From NCBI RefSeq assembly GCF_029277305.1, contig NZ_CP119526.1: 64,000 bases of DNA; one strand, 5' to 3'. Position 1 is the first letter of the stretch. Each line of letters opens with the position of its first letter. Positions 58,721-64,000 of this stretch are shown one piece after another. Below the pieces are notes generated by a model. It ran no database searches, was not told the DNA's origin, and worked only from the letters and a program-made list of their open reading frames with translations. Source of the DNA: Guptibacillus hwajinpoensis (GTDB lineage Bacteria; Bacillota; Bacilli; Bacillales; Guptibacillaceae). A program made the translations under genes and the position numbers.

Positions 58721-59818
58721 ATGATAAAGTGGATCGTGCAGTTGTTTTTTATCATTTTAGGCGGAGCGCTGGGCTTAGTATATTTACCAGATTTAATACA
58801 ATTACTCAATATAGGGGATCTTCCTTCGGTATTTAGCAACTCTTATGCAGGAGCTGTAATAGGAGCTGTGCTCTTCTTTCTAGCAACTTTTTGGGTGACA
58901 GATTATATTGTAGACTTTATAAGACTTATTGAAGAAAAGGTTGTGAAAGCACCGGTTGGAGACGTACTATTTGGGTCAATTGGACTGATTATTGGACTTA
59001 TAGTTGCATTTTTAATAAACGTATCTCTGGCTGAAATTAATCTCCCGGTTGTTAGTAATGTTCTGCCAATCTTTATATCTGTCCTTTGTGGTTACTTTGG
59101 CTTCCAGGTAGGCTTTAAGAAACGTGATGAACTGATTAATCTGTTCATTAATAACAAAGGCAAGGATAAAAAGAAAGATGCTGATGAAGACGAGATCGAT
59201 GCTGGTTCTTCTAAGCTTAAAATTCTTGATACAAGTGTCATCATCGATGGTAGAATCGCAGATATTTGCCAAACTGGTTTTCTAGAAGGAACGCTTGTTA
59301 TTCCTCAGTTTGTTCTTGAAGAATTACAGCATATAGCTGATTCGTCTGATGTTTTAAAGCGTAATCGTGGTCGACGTGGACTTGATATTTTGAACAAGAT
59401 CCAGAAAGAACTTGAAGTGAACGTTGAAATATATGAAGGTGACTTTGAAGAAATACAAGAAGTAGACAGCAAGCTTGTTAAACTCGCGAAACTTGTTAAT
59501 GGTATGGTTGTTACAAATGATTTTAATTTGAACAAAGTCTGTGAACTACAAAAAGTTCAAGTATTGAACATTAATGACTTAGCAAATGCTGTGAAGCCGG
59601 TTGTTCTTCCAGGCGAAGAGCTTAACGTTCAGGTCATTAAGGATGGGAAAGAATATAACCAGGGCGTTGCTTATTTAGATGATGGTACAATGATTGTAGT
59701 AGAAGAAGGAAGAAACTATATAGGTAAAACAATTGATGTGCTTGTGACGAGTGTGTTGCAAACATCAGCTGGGCGGATGATTTTTGCGAAGCCCAAACTT
59801 CTTGAAAAAGCACTTTAG
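58721..59818 (+). CDS. yacL: PIN-TRAM membrane protein (YacL)
   Basis: A 365-residue protein with four membrane spans in its first 125 residues, a PIN nuclease-like domain (about 167-285: LKILDTSVIIDGRIADICQTGFLEG and VVTNDFNLNKVC supply the acidic residues) and a C-terminal TRAM domain (about 295-355). Very highly conserved in Bacillaceae. The PIN domain suggests a membrane-bound RNase; its substrate is unknown. I choose the ATG at 58721, 10 nt behind aaaggaggt; the GTG at 58709 lies within that site. A TATAAT at 58692-58697 may be its -10. Confidence 0.93.
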   Translation: MIKWIVQLFFIILGGALGLVYLPDLIQLLNIGDLPSVFSNSYAGAVIGAVLFFLATFWVTDYIVDFIRLIEEKVVKAPVGDVLFGSIGLIIGLIVAFLINVSLAEINLPVVSNVLPIFISVLCGYFGFQVGFKKRDELINLFINNKGKDKKKDADEDEIDAGSSKLKILDTSVIIDGRIADICQTGFLEGTLVIPQFVLEELQHIADSSDVLKRNRGRRGLDILNKIQKELEVNVEIYEGDFEEIQEVDSKLVKLAKLVNGMVVTNDFNLNKVCELQKVQVLNINDLANAVKPVVLPGEELNVQVIKDGKEYNQGVAYLDDGTMIVVEEGRNYIGKTIDVLVTSVLQTSAGRMIFAKPKLLEKAL

Positions 59819-59843
59819 GCGATAGGCGACGGGGGTTCTAGGT

Positions 59844-60536
59844 TTGAAGTATTCAGTGGTTATTCCTGCGGCTGGTCAGGGAAAACGGATGAACGCAGGG
59901 AGAAACAAGCAATTTATTATGCTAGAAGAAAAACCGATTATCGTTCACACGATATCGGTTTTTCAAAGTGATGAGTATTGTGAAGAGATTGTGCTTGCTG
60001 TAAATGAGCGGGAACATGACGAATTTCGTTCTCTTATACAGACTCATGAACTAACTAAAGTAACGCAAATTGTAACAGGCGGTAAGGAAAGACAGCAAAG
60101 TGTATACGAAGGACTTAAAGCACTTGATGGAGATAAAATCGTTTTAATACACGATGGTGCCCGTCCATTTTTTACGCATGAAGTTGTAAGGGAAGCCGCT
60201 AAAGCAGCAGAATATTATGATGGTGCAATAGTAGCTGTGCCAGTTAAAGATACTATTAAACAGGTGGACGAACTGGAGGTCAAGCAAACCATTGATCGAT
60301 CAAGCTTGTGGGCAGTGCAGACTCCGCAGGCTTTTCGTCTGTCTGTTATTAAAGAAATTCATCGCTGGGCTGAAGAGCATCAAATTGTCGGTACAGATGA
60401 TGCTAGTCTTGTAGAAATGAACGGTCGTTCGGTACATGTGATCCTTGGAGACTATTGGAATGTTAAATTAACAACCCCTGAGGATTTAATCTTTGCTAGA
60501 GCGATTTTGCGAGAGAAGAAGGAGAGTGGAATGTAA
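59844..60536 (+). CDS. ispD: 2-C-methyl-D-erythritol 4-phosphate cytidylyltransferase IspD
   Basis: A 230-residue enzyme for the third step of the non-mevalonate isoprenoid pathway; it makes CDP-methylerythritol, the substrate of IspE. The N-terminus has the nucleotide-binding VIPAAGQGKRM, then HDGARPF (about 103-109), PVKDTIK and the C-terminal GDYWNVKLTTPEDL. The start is TTG at 59844 because the domain begins there. ispF begins in its stop codon (TAATG). Confidence 0.95.
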   Translation: MKYSVVIPAAGQGKRMNAGRNKQFIMLEEKPIIVHTISVFQSDEYCEEIVLAVNEREHDEFRSLIQTHELTKVTQIVTGGKERQQSVYEGLKALDGDKIVLIHDGARPFFTHEVVREAAKAAEYYDGAIVAVPVKDTIKQVDELEVKQTIDRSSLWAVQTPQAFRLSVIKEIHRWAEEHQIVGTDDASLVEMNGRSVHVILGDYWNVKLTTPEDLIFARAILREKKESGM

Positions 60537-61009
60537 TGCGAGTTGGTCATGGATTTGATGTACACAAGTTAGTAGGGAACCGCCCGTGTATTATTGGAGG
60601 AGTAACGATTCCGTTCGAAAAAGGACTTTTAGGCCATTCGGATGCGGATGTGCTACTTCACTCTGTTGCGGATGCATGTCTTGGGGCTGTCGGTGAAGGG
60701 GACATTGGAAAACATTTTCCCGACACAGATGAAGCTTTTAAAGATGCAGATTCGAAGGAACTTCTTCGCCACGTCTTCCAAATTGTGAAGGAAAAAGGAT
60801 ACATTCTTGGGAATATAGACTGCACAATTATCGCTCAGCTTCCCAAAATGGCTCCTCATATAACGGCAATGCGTGAAGTGATCGCAAGCCTTCTAGAAGC
60901 TGACCTTAGTCAAGTGAATGTGAAAGCAACGACTTCTGAAAAGCTAGGGTTTACTGGTAGGGGCGAAGGAATTGCTGCTGAGGTTGTAGTCCTGCTTCAA
61001 AAGACTTGA
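60536..61009 (+). CDS. ispF: 2-C-methyl-D-erythritol 2,4-cyclodiphosphate synthase IspF
   Basis: A 157-residue trimeric enzyme that cyclises the IspE product. Metal ligands appear in GHGFDVHKL (Asp8, His10) and LGHSDADVLLHSVADA; TSEKLGFTGRGEGIAAEVV is the C-terminal signature. It is translated with ispD by a one-base overlap. Confidence 0.96.
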   Translation: MRVGHGFDVHKLVGNRPCIIGGVTIPFEKGLLGHSDADVLLHSVADACLGAVGEGDIGKHFPDTDEAFKDADSKELLRHVFQIVKEKGYILGNIDCTIIAQLPKMAPHITAMREVIASLLEADLSQVNVKATTSEKLGFTGRGEGIAAEVVVLLQKT

Positions 61010-61036
61010 CCGATAATTTGACTCTAATGGTAAAAT
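61006..61036 (+). promoter_or_regulatory. Possible promoter of gltX
   Basis: TTGACC (61006-61011) and TAAAAT (61031-61036) with a TGG extension; the 19-nt spacer is long. The -35 overlaps the ispF stop. Confidence 0.4.
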
Positions 61037-61077
61037 AATAAGACAGTTAAAGATAAAAATTAATGGTGGTGGATAGA

Positions 61078-62544
61078 ATGGGAAACGAAGTAAGGGTGCG
61101 CTATGCCCCAAGTCCAACAGGATATTTACATATTGGGAATGCACGAACAGCTTTATTTAATTATTTATTTGCGAGAAGTCAGAATGGCAAGTTCATCATT
61201 CGTATTGAAGATACAGATCAGTCGCGTAATGTTGAAGGCGGAGTAGAGAATCAGCTTGATTACTTAAAATGGCTTGGAATGGATTGGGACGAAAGTGTTG
61301 ATAAAGAGGGAGAGTATGGCCCTTATAGTCAGATGGAACGTCTCGACATTTACACAGAACATACAAAAGAGCTTCTAGAAAAAGAGTTAGCTTATAAGTG
61401 TTATTGTACAGAGGACGAGCTGGAAGCAGAACGCGAAGCTCAGCGCGCGCGTGGCGAGATGCCGCGTTATTCTGGAAAGTGTCGTCACCTTACAGAGGAT
61501 CAGCGTGAGAAAATGGAAAGTGAAGGAAGAGAGCCAAGTATTCGCTTCGCTGTTCCACGTGACAAGGAATATGCTTTTGATGATGTTGTAAAAGACCGTG
61601 TATCCTTTGAATCTAATGGAATCGGCGACTTTGTTATTGTGAAGAAAAACGGAATTCCAACTTACAACTATGCTGTTGCGCTAGACGATCATCATATGAA
61701 GATTTCTCACGTTCTACGTGGAGATGATCACATTTCAAATACACCAAAGCAGCTTATGATCTATGAAGCATTTGGTTTTGAGCCGCCTAAGTTTGGTCAC
61801 ATGACTCTTATTGTTAATGATCAGAAGAAGAAGCTTAGTAAGCGTGATAAATCGATCGTTCAATATATTGAGCAATACCATGATTTAGGTTTTCTTCCTG
61901 AAGCGTTGTTTAACTTTGTGACGCTACTTGGATGGTCACCTAAAGGGGAAGAAGAACTATTCACTAAAGATCAACTTATTGAGATCTTTGATCCAGAGCG
62001 TTTATCGACATCTCCAGCTGTATTTGATTCACAAAAGTTATACTGGATGAATAACCAATATATTAAAGAAGCGAGTATCGAGCGCGTAGTTGAGCTTGCT
62101 CTTCCACATTTAGTTGAGGCTGGTAGGTTCCCGCTTGAGATGACGCCTGAACAAATGGAATGGGCAAAAGAGCTTATTTCGCTTTATCAGGAGCAACTTC
62201 ACTATGGACGGGAAATTGTCGAGCTTACTGAGTTGTTCTTTAAACAAGAAATTCAGTATAATGAAGAAGCAATGACCGTTTTAAATGAAGAACAGGTACC
62301 AGAAGTAATGCAAGGATTTATTGATCAGCTTGAAAGTGTAGAGGAGTTTGAGCCTGCTGCAATCAAGTCTGCTATTAAAGCAACACAGAAGGCAACAGGT
62401 CACAAAGGTAAGAAATTATTTATGCCAATCCGTGTTGCAACTACTGGTGAAACACATGGACCTGAGCTTCCGCAGGCTATTTCTCTCCTTGGTAGAGAGG
62501 CTGTTAATGCTCGCTTAAATCAAGTTATATCAATGAGTAAATAA
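61078..62544 (+). CDS. gltX: Glutamyl-tRNA synthetase
   Basis: A 488-residue class I synthetase, probably non-discriminating: Bacillus charges both tRNA-Glu and tRNA-Gln with it and corrects the latter by GatCAB. The HIGH motif reads HIGN in PSPTGYLHIGNART, and the KMSKS motif reads KLSKRD; both are usual in this enzyme. A Cys-containing insertion YKCYCTEDEL follows the first half. The ATG at 61078 gives the conserved MGNEVRVRYAPSPTG; an upstream ATG at 61063 overlaps the ribosome binding site ggtggtgga. cysE and cysS follow behind a T-box. Confidence 0.96.
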   Translation: MGNEVRVRYAPSPTGYLHIGNARTALFNYLFARSQNGKFIIRIEDTDQSRNVEGGVENQLDYLKWLGMDWDESVDKEGEYGPYSQMERLDIYTEHTKELLEKELAYKCYCTEDELEAEREAQRARGEMPRYSGKCRHLTEDQREKMESEGREPSIRFAVPRDKEYAFDDVVKDRVSFESNGIGDFVIVKKNGIPTYNYAVALDDHHMKISHVLRGDDHISNTPKQLMIYEAFGFEPPKFGHMTLIVNDQKKKLSKRDKSIVQYIEQYHDLGFLPEALFNFVTLLGWSPKGEEELFTKDQLIEIFDPERLSTSPAVFDSQKLYWMNNQYIKEASIERVVELALPHLVEAGRFPLEMTPEQMEWAKELISLYQEQLHYGREIVELTELFFKQEIQYNEEAMTVLNEEQVPEVMQGFIDQLESVEEFEPAAIKSAIKATQKATGHKGKKLFMPIRVATTGETHGPELPQAISLLGREAVNARLNQVISMSK

Positions 62545-62570
62545 AGCTATACTATAGAAATACAATCGTT

Positions 62571-62819
62571 GATGAGGAGAAGTAAATGAGTTGAATTCTT
62601 TGTAGAGAGAGTCACCCCTGGCTGAAAGTGACTTAAGAATTCACACATTGAAATGCACCTCTGAGTCTCCTACAGAAAGCCATAGTGGCCATTATGCAGG
62701 AGCGGCGCCGCCGTTATCGGTGAAAGGAATTTTCTTTCTATAAGAGAATTCGAAGCAGAGTGGAACCACGCAATAGGCGTCTCTGTGTGATGGAATGATC
62801 ACACAGAGGCGCTTTTTTT
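62571..62819 (+). promoter_or_regulatory. Cysteine-specific T-box leader of cysE-cysS
   Basis: Stem I is closed by ggaga (62576-62580) with tctcc (62666-62670). The specifier loop gaaatgcacc offers TGC (62654-62656), a Cys codon. The T-box proper is AGAGTGGAACCACGC (62757-62771), whose TGGA would pair with the UCCA end of uncharged tRNA-Cys. The terminator is the 15-bp hairpin starting at 62777 with a T-run. Uncharged tRNA-Cys should therefore open transcription of cysE and cysS. Confidence 0.9.
62777..62819 (+). terminator. T-box terminator
   Basis: Stem gcg-t-ctctgtgtgat/atcacacagag-g-cgc with loop ggaatg and seven T; mutually exclusive with the T-box antiterminator. Confidence 0.92.
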
Positions 62820-62877
62820 ATTAGGTATTCATGTCAAGCGTATCTCGTGGAGTCATGAGAAGAGAGGAGTGGAGGAT

Positions 62878-63534
62878 TTGTGGAAGACGTTGAAACAAGA
62901 TATTGATGTTGTCTTTGATCAGGACCCTGCTGCAAGAAGTTACTTTGAAGTGATTTTGACCTATGCAGGTCTTCATGCCATTTGGTCACATCGAGTTGCT
63001 CATTGGTTCTGGAAGAAAAAATTCTTTTTTCTTGCAAGAGCGGTTTCCCAACTTAGTCGTTTCTTTACAGGGATCGAAATACACCCTGGAGCAACAATTG
63101 GAGAACGCTGTTTCATTGACCACGGGATGGGTGTTGTCATAGGTGAAACTTGTGAGATCGGTAATAACGTTACACTCTTTCAAGGTGTAACCCTTGGTGG
63201 AACAGGTAAAGAAAAAGGAAAGCGACACCCTACACTTGAAGACAATACACTCGTAGCCACAGGTGCTAAAGTGCTTGGCTCCATTACAATAGGACAGAAT
63301 TCAAAAGTAGGGGCAGGGTCAGTTGTTCTGCAAGATGTGCCAGAGGATTCTACTGTCGTAGGTATACCAGGACGTGTCGTTATTCAAAACGGTGTTAAAG
63401 TGCCTCATAATCTTGATCATCATAAAATGCCGGATCCGGTTGCAGATAAATTTAAATTAATGGAGCAAGAAATGCTCGCACTAAAAGAGGAAGTCCAAAG
63501 CCTAAGAAAGAGGAGTGAAAGTTATGGCGATTAA
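62878..63534 (+). CDS. cysE: Serine O-acetyltransferase
   Basis: A 218-residue enzyme that makes O-acetylserine for CysK. The N-terminal helical part has LKQDIDVVFDQDPAARSYFEV. A left-handed beta helix follows with GATIGERCFIDHGMGVVIGETCEIGNNVT, where the His of DHGMG is catalytic, and GGTGKEKGKRHPTLEDN. The start is probably the TTG at 62878, 8 nt behind agaggag; a GTG at 62869 overlaps that site. The TAA stop lies inside cysS (11-nt overlap). Confidence 0.94.
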   Translation: MWKTLKQDIDVVFDQDPAARSYFEVILTYAGLHAIWSHRVAHWFWKKKFFFLARAVSQLSRFFTGIEIHPGATIGERCFIDHGMGVVIGETCEIGNNVTLFQGVTLGGTGKEKGKRHPTLEDNTLVATGAKVLGSITIGQNSKVGAGSVVLQDVPEDSTVVGIPGRVVIQNGVKVPHNLDHHKMPDPVADKFKLMEQEMLALKEEVQSLRKRSESYGD

Positions 63535-64000
63535 GTTATACAATACTTTGACGCAGAAGAAGGAGTCTTTTCAACCGATTGAAGAGGGAAAAGTGAAGAT
63601 GTATGTATGTGGGCCAACCGTTTACAATTACATTCACATTGGAAATGCTCGTCCAGCCATCGTTTTTGATGTTGTTCGTCGTTATCTTGAGTATCGTGGA
63701 TACGATGTGCGATATATATCTAACTTTACTGATGTGGATGATAAATTAATTCGAGCTGCTAATGAGCTTGGTGAAGAGGTTCCGGATGTCGCTGAGCGCT
63801 TTATTGAGGCTTATCATGAAGATACAGGTGCACTTGGCGTTAAACGAGCTAATGAACATCCAAGAGTAACAGAGAATATGGATGAAATCATTGCATTTAT
63901 CGAAGCACTTATCGAGAAGGATTTTGCGTATGAATCTGAAGGTGATGTGTATTTCAGAACAAAACAATTCGAAGGATATGGTAAACTTTCTCATCAATCA
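63524..64000 (+). CDS. cysS: Cysteinyl-tRNA synthetase, N-terminal part (cut by window end)
   Basis: The frame is open from the ATG at 63524, 7 nt behind aggag, to the end of the window (159 residues). Visible are LYNTLTQKKESFQP, the zinc-binding MYVCGPTVYNYIHIGNARP with the HIGH-type HIGN, and YISNFTDVDDKLIRAA, all diagnostic for class I CysRS. It overlaps the end of cysE, so both are translated from the T-box-controlled transcript. The KMSKS half is outside the window. Confidence 0.96.
   Translation, partial: MAIKLYNTLTQKKESFQPIEEGKVKMYVCGPTVYNYIHIGNARPAIVFDVVRRYLEYRGYDVRYISNFTDVDDKLIRAANELGEEVPDVAERFIEAYHEDTGALGVKRANEHPRVTENMDEIIAFIEALIEKDFAYESEGDVYFRTKQFEGYGKLSHQS

Overview
The window is a stretch of chromosome from a spore-forming member of the Bacillaceae (Bacillota). 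Three things show this: sporulation genes (yabG, sspF, spoVG, fin, spoVT, yabP/yabQ, spoIIE, yabS/yabT), promoters of the sigma-A, B, E, F/G and H and Spo0A types, and a gene order that follows the origin-proximal region of Bacillus subtilis (rnmV to cysS) almost gene for gene. I cannot fix the genus. No insertion sequence, prophage, CRISPR array or obviously foreign gene island is visible.

Layout. 1-5.5 kb: end of rnmV, ksgA, yabG, veg, sspF, ispE, purR, ridA. 5.6-14 kb: spoVG, glmU, prs, ctc (rplY), pth, fin, mfd. 14-20.1 kb: spoVT, a SpoVB-like flippase, yabN (mazG), rqcP, yabP, yabQ, divIC, yabR. 20.3-20.5 kb: tRNA-Met and tRNA-Glu. 20.9-29.2 kb: spoIIE, yabS, yabT, tilS, hprT, ftsH. 29.3-39.1 kb: coaX, hslO, cysK, then a p-aminobenzoate/folate operon (pabB, pabA, pabC, folP, folB, folK, yazB), then lysS. 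39.2-50.6 kb: two complete rRNA operons with apparently identical 16S and 23S genes. The first carries tRNA-Ile and tRNA-Ala in its spacer, and eight tRNA genes lie between the operons. 50.6-51.3 kb: a truncated 5S copy fused to a structured, unexplained sequence, followed by AT-rich DNA. 51.4-58.6 kb: the CtsR stress operon (ctsR, mcsA, mcsB, clpC), radA, disA. 58.7-64 kb: a PIN-TRAM membrane protein, ispD, ispF, gltX, a cysteine T-box leader, cysE, and the start of cysS, which is cut by the window end.

Genes that work together: IspE, IspD and IspF belong to the non-mevalonate isoprenoid pathway. PurR, Prs and HprT connect purine control, PRPP supply and salvage. GlmU makes the UDP-GlcNAc wall precursor. 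KsgA, RnmV, the rRNA/tRNA genes, Pth, LysS, GltX, CysS and TilS serve translation. CtsR, McsA, McsB and ClpC form the arginine-phosphorylation proteolysis system. Mfd, RadA and DisA act in DNA repair and its surveillance. CysK and CysE make cysteine.

Readable regulation includes a pair of PurBoxes before purR, an apparent TRAP site (six GAG/TAG triplets at exact 2-nt spacing) over the pabA ribosome binding site, a CtsR operator, a cysteine T-box, a sigma-B promoter before ctc, a sigma-F/G promoter before fin, a sigma-G promoter before spoVT, a sigma-H promoter before spoVG, and a Spo0A-type promoter before spoIIE. Compared with B. subtilis as I remember it, the yacD and dusB (yacF) genes and one tRNA-Leu are absent. 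The least explained DNA is 50.64-50.94 kb. I found no convincing undescribed multi-gene system; this is mostly a conserved housekeeping region.
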